NCBI GenBank assembly: GCA_037367405.1
Contig: JAZKJV010005751.1
Coordinates: forward strand, 1 to 64,000
DNA from: Ottelia alismoides
Lineage: Eukaryota > Streptophyta > Magnoliopsida > Alismatales > Hydrocharitaceae
DNA length: 64,000 nt
Direction of reading: 5' to 3'
Shown here: positions 26,402 to 34,905 of the stretch, piece after piece
How positions within the stretch are numbered: position 1 is the first letter of the stretch
Layout of the letters: each line of letters begins with the position of its first letter
Position numbers and translations under genes: made by a program
The notes under the pieces: model-generated
The model's database searches: none
The model's input: the letters and a program-made list of their open reading frames with translations, nothing else
What the model was told of the DNA's origin: nothing

Positions 26402-26953
26402 GTGCCCACCGCCGTCGCCTTCCTCCGCGCCATCAACGTCGGCGGCCGCTTCATCAAGATGGCCGAGCTCGCCGCACACTTCAGTTCCCTCGGACTCGCC
26501 GACGTCTCGACCTACATCAATAGCGGGAACGTCTTGTTCAGTACCCGAGTTCGCAACCTCTCGCAGCTTGCCGCTCGAATCGAACGCGATCTGGAGCCAC
26601 TCCTTGGGTTCAAGTCCGAGGTGTTCCTTCGCACTCCACCTGAAGTCCACGCCATCGCAGCCATGGCGCAGTCGCACCGATCTGCTATACCTGAGTCAGG
26701 CGAGATCAATGTCGCGTTCTTGGCCGCTCCACTGGACTCTGATCAACTGGGCGCATTGCAGAGCCTTAGAACCGACCTCGACGAGTTTGCTCATCATGGA
26801 CGCGAGGTCTACTGGCTGTGCAAGGGCAACCAGACGAACAGCAAGTTCTCCAATGCCGTTATGGAGCGCAAGCTGCGACTTCGCTGCACCTTCCGTCGGT
26901 TCAGCATGCTCTGCAAGCTATCGGAGCAACTACGCACCGCCGGTGATGCCTAA
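26402..26953 (+). CDS. DUF1697 family protein
   Basis: 183 residues from GTG 26402. The opening AVAFLRAINVGGRFIKMAEL, then STYINSGNVLFST and the C-terminal NAVMERKL are the signature of DUF1697. Function unknown; cytosolic. Intact; stop in attC36. Confidence 0.88.
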   Translation: MPTAVAFLRAINVGGRFIKMAELAAHFSSLGLADVSTYINSGNVLFSTRVRNLSQLAARIERDLEPLLGFKSEVFLRTPPEVHAIAAMAQSHRSAIPESGEINVAFLAAPLDSDQLGALQSLRTDLDEFAHHGREVYWLCKGNQTNSKFSNAVMERKLRLRCTFRRFSMLCKLSEQLRTAGDA

Positions 26954-27079
26954 CCACTCGTTCAACCCCCGACCCGCTACGGCAAGCCTTGTAAGGCCGG
27001 GCAGCGCCAGCTGTACTATCGTCGCCGCCCGGCCTTACAAGGCTTGCCTCCGCGGTCGGGGTTAACTCGAACGTTAGGC
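26948..27079 (+). repeat. attC36
   Basis: Closes the DUF1697 cassette; supplies its stop. Arms CCTTGTAAGGCC/GGCCTTACAAGG. Confidence 0.97.
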
Positions 27080-27584
27080 CTCGCAAACACGACTCTATGC
27101 AAGCTCGCAGCGCCGCGAACACCAAGCAGCCAATTGCCTCGCTCCAGACACGCCCGGCTTCAGATTCGGACACGCCGAGGCCTAGTCGCAATTGGCAATC
27201 CTGCGTCGGCAGCGCTCACGTCCTGCGGCGTTCGCGGACAAGGCGCAGCACTTCCAAGGCCACCGAAGAGGGCAAAGTCAGTGGTGTCGGCGCTGCCCGG
27301 CGCAGTAGTCGGCCCCTGGAAGACAGAGCAAAGTAGCCCATGGCGTACACGGCTGGCTTCGGTCAGGGCTCGCTGCAATCTGTGGCGCGGCGCGAAGGCG
27401 CCACGCCGGGCCGCTGGTCGGCTGCGGCGGCAGCCGAGTACGGCTCCCGCCTGGGGCCGCAGCGCGCTTCGGCCAGGTCAACAGCCGGTCCTTGTCCTCG
27501 TGGCGTCGGCAGCGCGGAGCGGGATGCATCGCCGTCCGCCCGCCTCGCGAGGGCAATGCAGCCGTTCGCGCGCTCCGGGGCGAG
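27080..27584 (+). repeat. ORF-less cassette family B, copy 2
   Basis: Stem GTGGCGC (27382-27388) with GCGCCAC (27398-27404), then CGGCTG...CAGCCG. No frame is shared with the other four copies. Confidence 0.8.
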
Positions 27585-27716
27585 GCCTAACAGGTCGCTC
27601 AACCCCCGACCCGCTACGGCAGGCGTCGTAAGCCCGGCCTGCGGTTCTCGTAGCATCATCGCAGTCCGGGCTTACGCCACCTGCCTCCGCGGTCGGGGTT
27701 AGCTCCGACGTTGGAC
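27585..27716 (+). repeat. attC37 (NGGTCG subtype)
   Basis: Closes family B copy 2. Right flank is CTCCGACG and R'' is GTTGGAC because transposase copy 3 follows. Arms CGTCGTAAGCCC/GGGCTTACGCCA. Confidence 0.96.
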
Positions 27717-29097
27717 ATCGCGACTTGCGTCGCAGAGGGTTCCTGGCACCCAGAACAGCCTCTTTGTGATCCACCATGCGCTGCACGCTGCAGGACATCT
27801 TCGTCCAGCACTTCCCGGCGTATGCAGCTACTCGCACGCTGCATCGTCGCCAGCAGCGTGCGGCCGACTCGATCAGCCAGTGCTACACGCCCGCTCTGGG
27901 TTCACACGTCCTGCGCTGCCCCGAAGGCCATTTCGAGCGGCTGCAGCCTCACGCATGCCGCCATCGCTCTTGCCCTCGCTGCGTCGAGCCTGCTCGCTCG
28001 CGCTGGATCGACTCGCAGATGCTGCGCCTGCTGCCTTGCGCTCACTTCCACACGGTCTTCACCGTACCGCACGAGTTGCTCGCGCTTTGGGCCTTCAACC
28101 GCTCACAGATGACGCGTCTGCTGTTCGACTGCGCCCGCTCCAGCCTGCTTGACCTGATGGCCGATCCGCAGCGTCTGGGCGTGCTGCCGGGACTGCTGAT
28201 GTCGCTGCACACCTGGGGCCGCAGCCTGTCGCATCATCCTCACCTGCACTGCCTCGTCACCGCCGGTGGCCTGGACGAGTCGGGGCAGTGGAAATCCAGC
28301 CGTTCTCATGTGCCGATCTCGGCCATGCCGCTGAAGGCCCTCTTCCGTGGCCGCTTCCTCGGCTTGCTGGGTCAACTGCTGACCCACCGGCGCTTGACGC
28401 TGCCCGCTCAGATGGACACCGACTACTGGCGCTCTGTCATCAGGCACCTGTACCGCAAGGAATTCAACGTCAGGGTCGGCGACGTCTATGAACATGGCCA
28501 CGGTGTGGCCCTTTACCTGGCTCGCTACGTCAAGGGCGGCCCTCTTCCCAAGGACCGGCCGCTGCTACTGGAGGGCTCCACCGTGCGCTTCCAGTACACC
28601 GACCATCGCGACCACCGTACCAAGTGGATGTCCCTGCCCGTGCAGCAGTTCATCGACCGCATCCTGTGGCACGCACCACCCAAGGGGCAGCACCTCACTC
28701 GTCATGCGGGCCTGTACAGCACACCCTACAGGGATCAGCATGAGACCGCGCTGACTCTGCTGATGCAACAGCCCGGGCCCGCTCGGCGGCGCAGACAGAC
28801 TGCTCTGAAGCTGCCCCCTCCCTTGCCGCCCGAAGCCCCCACCTGCCCGACTTGTCGGCTATCGTTGATAAGGATCGTCCGCAACACGCACCATGCCGGT
28901 GAATCTTCCTTGTCAGCCTCGCCACGGCCACCACTGGACCGTGCGAATTCACCTCGCGCACCGCCGCGGGCGATGTCCAACCCCTCGCTCAAGCTGACAC
29001 GCTACGGCAGCCAACGCCTGGCCGCTCCAGGATCAAGTGGAAATTGTCCTTCCGCGGCCAGTCGTCGTCTGCCTACGCGCGCAGCTTAGCTCGAACG
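27711..29097 (+). mobile_element. Transposase-bearing gene cassette, copy 3
   Basis: Same 1387-base length as copy 2 and no difference seen. It follows an ORF-less cassette and precedes an unrelated gene. Confidence 0.93.
27776..29089 (+). CDS. IS91-family HUH transposase, intact copy 3
   Basis: 437 residues, sequence as at 9431-10744, with the same Cys cluster, HLH and YLARY motifs. The stop again lies in its attC (TAG 29087-29089). Two identical intact copies in one array suggest recent spread or constraint. Confidence 0.9.
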   Translation: MRCTLQDIFVQHFPAYAATRTLHRRQQRAADSISQCYTPALGSHVLRCPEGHFERLQPHACRHRSCPRCVEPARSRWIDSQMLRLLPCAHFHTVFTVPHELLALWAFNRSQMTRLLFDCARSSLLDLMADPQRLGVLPGLLMSLHTWGRSLSHHPHLHCLVTAGGLDESGQWKSSRSHVPISAMPLKALFRGRFLGLLGQLLTHRRLTLPAQMDTDYWRSVIRHLYRKEFNVRVGDVYEHGHGVALYLARYVKGGPLPKDRPLLLEGSTVRFQYTDHRDHRTKWMSLPVQQFIDRILWHAPPKGQHLTRHAGLYSTPYRDQHETALTLLMQQPGPARRRRQTALKLPPPLPPEAPTCPTCRLSLIRIVRNTHHAGESSLSASPRPPLDRANSPRAPPRAMSNPSLKLTRYGSQRLAAPGSSGNCPSAASRRLPTRAA

Positions 29098-29103
29098 TTA
29101 GGC
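28975..29103 (+). repeat. attC38 (transposase-cassette type)
   Basis: Closes transposase copy 3. R' GTCCAAC 28975-28981, R'' GTTAGGC 29097-29103. Confidence 0.93.
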
Positions 29104-29121
29104 CTCACAAAAACCACCCAC

Positions 29122-29559
29122 GTGACTCTCATCGCACTCCGGTACGAGCCACCGTCTCACGGATGGCTCAGTCTTCGGCTGACTGCCGGCGGGCACTCCG
29201 TGGTCATAGACGCGTCCGACGTCCCCAACAACCCAATCCAAGAGTTGATCGAAGCGCTCGAAGCAGCGGCGACGGGAGAGCAGTCATCGGTTTGGTGGAA
29301 TCTCGAGCCGGACGGCTACTTCATGACGTTCAAGTCCCTTGGTTCGGAAGTCAGCTTCAGCCTTGACTTCGCCACGCGAAGCGTGAAACACCTTGCCGAG
29401 ACTGTCGTCTCAGTGACGGGCAGCAAAGATGAAGTGCTGCTGCCCTTCTGGCGATTCCTGCGTGAGTTTCAGTCGCACTCGTACCAAGAGCCCCACTGGC
29501 CGAAGGTCGACTTCACTCGAATGCAAGCGGTCAGGGCAAGCATCGCGGCGGCTCGGTGA
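29122..29559 (+). CDS. Hypothetical cassette protein (145 aa)
   Basis: GTG 29122 is the first start after the R'' box; the longer open frame begins inside attC38. Two layers of strands (TLIALRYEPPSHGWLSLRL, SVWWNLEPDGYFMTFKSLG) and a helix (IQELIEALEAAATG) recall small immunity-like proteins, but no family is recognised. Own TGA just before attC39. Confidence 0.6.
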   Translation: MTLIALRYEPPSHGWLSLRLTAGGHSVVIDASDVPNNPIQELIEALEAAATGEQSSVWWNLEPDGYFMTFKSLGSEVSFSLDFATRSVKHLAETVVSVTGSKDEVLLPFWRFLREFQSHSYQEPHWPKVDFTRMQAVRASIAAAR

Positions 29560-29560
29560 G

Positions 29561-29692
29561 GCCTAACAACTCGTTCAACCCCCGACCCGCTACGGCAAGC
29601 CTTGTAAGGCCGGGCAGCGCCAGCTGTACTATCGTCGCCGCCCGGCCTTACAAGGCTCGCCTCCGCGGTCGGGGTTAACTCGAACGTTAGGC
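29561..29692 (+). repeat. attC39
   Basis: Closes the 145-aa cassette. Arms CCTTGTAAGGCC/GGCCTTACAAGG. Confidence 0.97.
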
Positions 29693-29741
29693 CGCACAAC
29701 CAACTCCACTTGGCAATCGTCACAATGGGCGCCTTCGTAAA

Positions 29742-30236
29742 GTGAAGATCCTCACCCGCAAGGAATGGTCTGCCCGAAAGAGGAAGAATGTTGCAGTTGC
29801 TGGCAGATACGCCGGGAGTCTTCAACAACTTGCCGAATCCCTCGGCACCAAGCCGATAAAGGTCACTGAGCGCGCCACGAAGTGCTCTCCTCGCTCGCAG
29901 CACATGTGGCTGTTCCTCTCCTTGTCACGGGGAGCGCCAGCGATGCTGCGCGATGACCTTGATGGAAGACCCATCGATTTCTATCTAGAGTGCCCCAACG
30001 GCGCCTTCGTTTTCGAGGAAGATCTGACCCAGCTCGTGGAATCATTCAGATTGGATACTTCCAAACTCGTTAAGCACGTTCACTTTCTGACGTGGCTCCC
30101 CAACAGGACAGCGAAGCGCGTTGAGAACCCGGCAAGTTTCACAAGCGAGGACATTTCCTTCAATGTCGAAACATCGAACGGAAGGGTGATACTGAACGAG
30201 AACTCCGACTATTTTGATGCGAGCAAATCGTGGTGA
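29742..30236 (+). CDS. Hypothetical cassette protein (164 aa)
   Basis: GTG 29742. A basic N-terminus (KILTRKEWSARKRKN) precedes a mixed alpha/beta body with FYLECPNGAFVFEEDL and HVHFLTWLPN. No signal peptide. Not recognised. Own TGA 44 bases before attC40. Confidence 0.6.
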   Translation: MKILTRKEWSARKRKNVAVAGRYAGSLQQLAESLGTKPIKVTERATKCSPRSQHMWLFLSLSRGAPAMLRDDLDGRPIDFYLECPNGAFVFEEDLTQLVESFRLDTSKLVKHVHFLTWLPNRTAKRVENPASFTSEDISFNVETSNGRVILNENSDYFDASKSW

Positions 30237-30278
30237 GGGTTCGGAACTGACACAAACTCTGCTCCAACGTGCGGTGCG

Positions 30279-30410
30279 GCCTAACAACTCGTTCAACCCC
30301 CGACCCGCTACGGCAAGCCTTGTAAGGCCGGGCAGCGCCAGCTCTACTATCGTCGCCGCCCGGCCTTACAAGGCTTGCCTCCGCGGTCGGGGTTAACTCG
30401 AACGTTAGGC
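30279..30410 (+). repeat. attC40
   Basis: Closes the 164-aa hypothetical cassette. Arms CCTTGTAAGGCC/GGCCTTACAAGG. Confidence 0.97.
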
Positions 30411-30424
30411 CTCACGATTCACAC

Positions 30425-30919
30425 ATGCGCCCACTTCGCTCGTATGCGGTCTTCGCAGGCTGGTTTGCCATCGTTGGCCCTTTCGTCGTCCTGCCCGCCC
30501 CAATACTCCTTGCTGGCGCACACTTGGTAGGGTTTGTGCCTGCAGCCCTCACCGGCGTTGCGCTTGCCCACAGGTATCGCCGCATCTTCGTACCCACAAA
30601 GGCTTGGCGCCGGGCTTTGTCCGGCTTCCAAGTCGGCTTCACTGTGACCTTTCTGTGCGCCGTGCTGGTAGCTATCGTTCTCAGGTTGGGCGATGTCAGC
30701 GCATTGGTCGTGCCAGTTCGCCTGTGGCTGGAAGACTCGACCGTGCTCGTAGTTGGCGCCTCTTTTATCGGCAGCATCGCCGGCGCATTCGCCTTCGCTG
30801 TCATGCCGGTTAGGCTGCGAGGCCCGAGCGCGCCGCTTACAGGAGACTATCAAGGCGAGTTGCCTAGCAAAGAGAGTCCGGTGAGTGACAGCAGTCAGGC
30901 TGGTGCCTCTGCACGGTGA
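30425..30919 (+). CDS. Membrane protein (164 aa)
   Basis: ATG 30425. Four hydrophobic helices (about 7-28, 32-48, 64-86, 104-128) and a polar C-terminal tail. Not recognised. Confidence 0.6.
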   Translation: MRPLRSYAVFAGWFAIVGPFVVLPAPILLAGAHLVGFVPAALTGVALAHRYRRIFVPTKAWRRALSGFQVGFTVTFLCAVLVAIVLRLGDVSALVVPVRLWLEDSTVLVVGASFIGSIAGAFAFAVMPVRLRGPSAPLTGDYQGELPSKESPVSDSSQAGASAR

Positions 30920-30920
30920 G

Positions 30921-31052
30921 GCCTAACAACTCGCTCAACCCCCGACCCGCTACGGCGAGCCTTGTAAGGCCGGGCAGCGCCAGCGGTACCATCGTCGCCG
31001 CCCGGCCTTACAAGGCTCGCCTCCGCGGGCGGGGTTAGCTCCAACGTTAGGC
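30921..31052 (+). repeat. attC41
   Basis: Closes the 164-aa membrane cassette. Has CTCCAACG on the right but the common AACTCG on the left. Arms CCTTGTAAGGCC/GGCCTTACAAGG. Confidence 0.96.
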
Positions 31053-31344
31053 CTCGCTTGGCAACACCGTGGCGCTCCTCATCACGGCTCGCCGCACGCG
31101 GCTCGCCTCGTGAACTTGCCCCTTCTCCCGTGAGCGTCGCCGCGCTTCACCGTCCAGCGCCCCGCTTCGGGCACGCACATCCTGTGCTCTCGTCGCTCGG
31201 TCTCAGCGCGGCGCGGGAGCGCCGCTTTGGCACCCGGTCTGCGCCGCACCATGCGGTGCTCACCGCGCGCCGGGCGCCCGCATTCAATCCGCACCGCGCG
31301 CTCCGGCAGCTCAGGGCGCCCGACTCGCTGCTCCGCGCGGGCAG
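31053..31344 (+). repeat. ORF-less cassette family C, copy 1
   Basis: 292 bases, very GC rich. Stem GCGGCGC (31208-31214), loop GGGA, GCGCCGC (31219-31225) followed by TTT. Near-identical in length and sequence to 59284-59575. The apparent frame at 31058 runs into attC42. Confidence 0.78.
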
Positions 31345-31476
31345 GCCTAACCGGTCGCTCAACCCCCGACCCGCTACGGCAGCCGGCGTAAGCCTGGCCC
31401 GCGGCACTCGGTGCATGATCGCGCACCAGGCTTACGCCGGCTGCCTCCGCGGTCGGGGTTAGCTCCAACGTTAGGC
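31345..31476 (+). repeat. attC42 (NGGTCG/CTCCAACG subtype)
   Basis: Closes family C copy 1. Arms CCGGCGTAAGCC/GGCTTACGCCGG. Confidence 0.97.
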
Positions 31477-31492
31477 CGCATATGGAGGCGTC

Positions 31493-32077
31493 GTGCCAAT
31501 CTCTCCCACGCTGAACACCGCACTCGCGATCGTCTTTGCTTTGTCGGCCTCAGTGCTCATCTTCTCGCAGTCACTCGCAGAGGCCGGCGAATGGATACAC
31601 GCAGTCATCCTTGCGTTCTACGCGGCCGTCTGCCTGATTCTGTACCGATTGGCGCGAAGCAACTACGTGCTACGCAAGGCGAGTGCAGCCACTTGCACTG
31701 CACTCCTGGCAGCACTGGGCGCCTACTTTTGGGCCCACACGCTCGTATTGACTTCAAGCTTTGGCCTCCCCACAGAATACCCACGCACGATTCGAATTGC
31801 CGCACTCTTCGTCTATCCACTGCCTGCGGTTGCTGCCACCGCCGCAGCGATACTTCTCCCAGCAAGTCTCTTATCGCAGGCCTCACGGGCGTGGGTCTGT
31901 CTCCTGTCTTCGGCCCTCATCTTCTTTATCGCTTTGAGCGGCCTCTTTGAATCCAATCTCTCCCCCCTGAAGCTGGCACTTAGGTGGGCCGACGTCCTGT
32001 ACTTCGTGGTTGGCGTGGCGCCATTGGTGCTTTGGTACGCGCCCAGACTTCGCCGGATGGTGCTGCATGCGGCCTAA
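31493..32077 (+). CDS. Membrane protein (194 aa)
   Basis: GTG 31493, preceded by TGGAGG. About six hydrophobic helices with short loops. Not recognised. Stop in attC43. Confidence 0.65.
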   Translation: MPISPTLNTALAIVFALSASVLIFSQSLAEAGEWIHAVILAFYAAVCLILYRLARSNYVLRKASAATCTALLAALGAYFWAHTLVLTSSFGLPTEYPRTIRIAALFVYPLPAVAATAAAILLPASLLSQASRAWVCLLSSALIFFIALSGLFESNLSPLKLALRWADVLYFVVGVAPLVLWYAPRLRRMVLHAA

Positions 32078-32203
32078 CCCCTCGCTCAACCCCCGACCCG
32101 CTACGGCAGGCGCTGTAAGGCCGGGCAGCGCTACCTGTACGATCATCGCTGCCCGGCCTTACAGCACCTGCCTCCGCGGTCGGGGTTAGCTCGAACGTTA
32201 GGC
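32072..32203 (+). repeat. attC43
   Basis: Closes the 194-aa membrane cassette. Arms GCTGTAAGGCC/GGCCTTACAGC. Confidence 0.97.
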
Positions 32204-32239
32204 CGCACATTTCAGCAACTTGGCAATCCCACCGCCGCG

Positions 32240-32689
32240 ATGCCTTTCCCACCAGATCCCAGCTCCCCTTGGTTCCTCCTGTTCTTCTTCGGGATGTGGC
32301 TTGGAGCGAGCGGCTTCCTTGCAGTACTGTCCGGGTGGACCAGTCTCGCAACGAGGTGGCGCGCTCAAGGAGACACGAGAGGTGAGCGGTTTCGGCTCAG
32401 ATCGGCGTCCATAGGAGTCAAGTTCTTCCCGGTGGGCTACGGAAACTGCCTCAACGTCACGGTCTCGGAAGAAGGGCTTGGACTGTCACTGCTGTTCTTG
32501 TTCAGGTTTCTTTGTCCGCCCCTGTTCATCCCGTGGTCCCAGATCTCCGGCGTTTCCGAGGGGCGCTTCCTCTTCTTTCGCTATGTCGTCGTTCAGCCGC
32601 TCAACCACTGGTCCCGGATCAAGCTCTACGGGGCCGTTGCAGACAAGGTTCTTGCATCAAGCCGCGGCCGCACGCGCAGTGCGGCCTAA
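32240..32689 (+). CDS. Membrane-associated protein with PH-like strands (149 aa)
   Basis: ATG 32240. One N-terminal helix (WFLLFFFGMWLGASGFLAVL) precedes strand-rich sequence with FRLRSASIGVKFFPVGYGNCLNVTV and LFIPWSQISGVSEGRF, which resembles a PH/GRAM-type domain facing the cytoplasm. Family uncertain. Stop in attC44. Confidence 0.6.
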   Translation: MPFPPDPSSPWFLLFFFGMWLGASGFLAVLSGWTSLATRWRAQGDTRGERFRLRSASIGVKFFPVGYGNCLNVTVSEEGLGLSLLFLFRFLCPPLFIPWSQISGVSEGRFLFFRYVVVQPLNHWSRIKLYGAVADKVLASSRGRTRSAA

Positions 32690-32815
32690 CAACTCGTTCA
32701 ACCCCCGACCCGCTACGGCAAGCCTTGTAAGGCCGGGCAGCGCCAGCGGTACCATCGTCGCCGCCCGGCCTTACAAGGCTTGCCTCCGCGGTCGGGGTTA
32801 ACTCGAACGTTAGGC
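32684..32815 (+). repeat. attC44
   Basis: Closes the PH-like cassette. Arms CCTTGTAAGGCC/GGCCTTACAAGG. Confidence 0.97.
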
Positions 32816-32834
32816 CTCACGATTACAGCGTCCA

Positions 32835-33098
32835 GTGTCCTCCGCAATCCAACGCCTCGTGACATGGCTCTGCCTCGGAGTTCTTGGAGTCGTTGCCGTC
32901 CTTCTGACCTCCGTGCCCGCGTGGGGGCTGATCGAGGGGAGGATTCGAGTTTTCTCCAAGTCGCCCACAGCTAGCACGGTCATCTTTGCCCAGCAGCCAA
33001 CCGAGTATTGGGTCCAAGTCGTTGTGCACTTGCTGTTTGCAGCCGTCTGCTGGGTGGCGCTCGTCGTCGCATGGCGTCGCACCGCCAGCCTGCGATAG
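32835..33098 (+). CDS. Small two-helix membrane protein (87 aa)
   Basis: GTG 32835. Helices at about 8-32 (LVTWLCLGVLGVVAVLLTSVPAWG region) and 57-80 (VVVHLLFAAVCWVALVVAW). The loop between is strand-like. Not recognised. About 110 bases of non-coding sequence follow before attC45. Confidence 0.55.
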   Translation: MSSAIQRLVTWLCLGVLGVVAVLLTSVPAWGLIEGRIRVFSKSPTASTVIFAQQPTEYWVQVVVHLLFAAVCWVALVVAWRRTASLR

Positions 33099-33210
33099 GC
33101 ATGTACTGCTATACGAGTTCTTTGCCTGGTCCACCTTCCACCAACCGAAGAGCCCTTCATGTCGGGAGGCGCGCAGCACAGCGACGCCACCGCTGCATAG
33201 CGCCAGTGAG

Positions 33211-33345
33211 GCCTAACAACTCGTTCAACCCCCGACCCGCTACGGCAAGCCTTGTAAGGCCGGGCAGCGCCATAGCAAGTACCATCGTCGCTGCCCGGCC
33301 TTACAAGGCTCGCCTCCGCGGTCGGGGTTAACTCGAACGTTAGGC
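33211..33345 (+). repeat. attC45
   Basis: Closes the two-helix cassette. Arms CCTTGTAAGGCC/GGCCTTACAAGG. Confidence 0.97.
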
Positions 33346-33351
33346 GTCACA

Positions 33352-33399
33352 TCGTCAGCATCTGTTGACGACCCCTCAATCGTCAACTATCATTGACGA
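33352..33399 (+). promoter_or_regulatory. Sigma70-type promoter with two palindromic operators
   Basis: -35 TTGACG (33365-33370), a 17-base spacer, -10 TATCAT (33388-33393). Two palindromes TCGTCA(g/A)-N6-TTGACGA lie at 33352-33371 and 33380-33399; the second covers the -10 and ends at the start codon. The transcript should begin at or near ATG 33400, giving a leaderless message. The HTH product is the obvious autoregulator. Confidence 0.75.
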
Positions 33400-33627
33400 A
33401 TGATCGACGCAAAGAGCCTTCCTGCAGCATCTGCCCCAGCCGATGCCTTGGCCGCAGTTGTCGCACTTCGCCTGATGGCGGACCGCCTTGAGGTCCGGGC
33501 CGTGCAGTGCGCCTTGAAGCAGGGTTGGTCATGGTCCGAAGTCGCAGAGGCACTCGGTGTGTCGAAGCAGGCAGCCCACCGCCGGCTCTCTGCAGTTGTT
33601 GGAAATCCACAGCCACAATCCAGGTAG
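33400..33627 (+). CDS. Small helix-turn-helix regulator
   Basis: 75 residues from ATG 33400, placed at the predicted transcription start. The C-terminal half QGWSWSEVAEALGVSKQAAHRRLS is a clear helix-turn-helix. It probably binds the TCGTCA/TTGACGA palindromes that cover its promoter. It is followed four bases later by the Clp-N protein, so the two form an operon. Confidence 0.8.
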   Translation: MIDAKSLPAASAPADALAAVVALRLMADRLEVRAVQCALKQGWSWSEVAEALGVSKQAAHRRLSAVVGNPQPQSR

Positions 33628-33631
33628 CGCG

Positions 33632-34177
33632 ATGTTCAAGACCATTCGACAGCGCTTTCGCGACGCTACGACGCTAAAGGCTCTTTGCTTTGGCGCCGAG
33701 AAGCACGCGAACAGCCAGGGTCAACGAGAGCCAGGCACAGAACACTTTGTCTTGGCAGCGCTTGACTTGCCGGACCGCACTGCACAGAGAGCATTTTCCC
33801 TTCTAGGGATCACTCAAGATTCCTTCCGACAGGCGATTGAGGACCAGTATCGCTCAGCCCTCGCTAGCGTAGGAGTACCTCCCGAAAGTCTTGCTGACTT
33901 GGAGGGTTCAAACTCCGCTGTGCCCCAATCTCGGGGACCGTACAGAACGCAACCCTCCGCACAGAGCATGATGAGCGTCTTGACACGCGAAGTCATGAAA
34001 GGCGAGCAGAAGCGTGACTCGTCGGCCGCGCTTCTTGGAGCGCATGTCCTCGTTGCTGCGGGGGCCGGCCAACGTAGCGTATGTGCCAGGACGCTTTTAA
34101 CCCTTGGGGTCGAGCCAGCCCAGCTAGTCCAGGCTGCGCAGCTAGCCATCGAAGAAGCTCGCAAGTTGTCGCGGTGA
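33632..34177 (+). CDS. Clp N-terminal-domain protein without ATPase
   Basis: 181 residues from ATG 33632. Two Clp-N-like motifs: ALCFGAEKHANSQGQREPGTEHFVLAAL with a following RAFSLLGI, and ALLGAHVLVAAGAGQRSVCARTLLTLGV. No Walker motifs are present, so it is an isolated Clp N domain such as adaptor- or sensor-type proteins have. The pairing with an HTH protein resembles HTH/Clp-N gene pairs elsewhere, possibly linking a stress or proteolysis signal to transcription. That role is inferred. Confidence 0.75.
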   Translation: MFKTIRQRFRDATTLKALCFGAEKHANSQGQREPGTEHFVLAALDLPDRTAQRAFSLLGITQDSFRQAIEDQYRSALASVGVPPESLADLEGSNSAVPQSRGPYRTQPSAQSMMSVLTREVMKGEQKRDSSAALLGAHVLVAAGAGQRSVCARTLLTLGVEPAQLVQAAQLAIEEARKLSR

Positions 34178-34178
34178 C

Positions 34179-34310
34179 GCCTAACCCCTCGCTCAACCCC
34201 CGACTCGCTACGGCAGGCACTGTAAGCCCGGCCTGCGCCACTCGTAGCATCGTCGCAGTCCGGGCTTACAGTACCTGCCTCCGCTCGCGGGGTTAGCTCG
34301 AACGTTAGGC
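34179..34310 (+). repeat. attC46
   Basis: Closes the HTH/Clp-N cassette. CGACTCGC/GCTCGCGG variant; arms CACTGTAAGCCC/GGGCTTACAGT. Confidence 0.97.
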
Positions 34311-34376
34311 CGCAAGATCACACGCCTTGGCAATTCACGCGAGCGGGTGGCCAAGCGAACCTTCGGCGCGGCGGAC

Positions 34377-34682
34377 CTACTTGATGCCCGACGCTACAGG
34401 CAGGACCAGAGCAAAAGCGGCAAACGCCAGCACTTCGCACGCGTTGTATGCGATGCCACCTCGTCCATTGATGGACGCCGCCAGTCGGCTCAGGCCAAAC
34501 AACGCGATCGCTGCCCCAACTGGTGTCTCATACGGATGCCTCGGGTCTGACGCGGGCGTTGGCACAAGCAAGAACAACGCTCCAGCCAACAGGCCCAGTT
34601 GCAAGGCTCCTAGAAGAATCCGAACCGTCCGGTCGCGCCAAGAGAAGCCGCTCCTCGGCACCTCAATCATTGTGTTCTTCAT
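34377..34682 (-). CDS. Membrane protein, reverse-oriented (101 aa)
   Basis: Minus strand, start at 34682. Three hydrophobic helices (ILLGALQLGLLAGALFLLVP, VGAAIALFGLSRLAASI, CEVLAFAAFALVLPVA). Preferred over the overlapping + strand frame, which lacks any helix or domain. Not recognised. Confidence 0.6.
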   Translation of the reverse strand: MKNTMIEVPRSGFSWRDRTVRILLGALQLGLLAGALFLLVPTPASDPRHPYETPVGAAIALFGLSRLAASINGRGGIAYNACEVLAFAAFALVLPVASGIK

Positions 34683-34770
34683 CGGTTCCTCTAGTCCCCC
34701 GTGTCGCCGTAGCCGCGTATGGTGCCATCAGGTCAGCATCAATGTTCACCACCGCCGCCGCGTGGTTGCG

Positions 34771-34904
34771 GCCTAACCCCTCGCTCAACCCCCGACCCGC
34801 TACGGCAAGCCTTGTAAGGCCGGGCAGCGCCATAGCAGTACCATCGTCGCTGCCCGGCCTTACAAGCCTTGCCTCCGCGGTCGGGGTTAGCTCGAACGTT
34901 AGGC
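34771..34904 (+). repeat. attC47
   Basis: Closes the reverse membrane cassette. Cassette ends CGCAA/TTGCG covary. Arms CCTTGTAAGGCC/GGCCTTACAAGC. Confidence 0.97.
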
Positions 34905-34905
34905 C

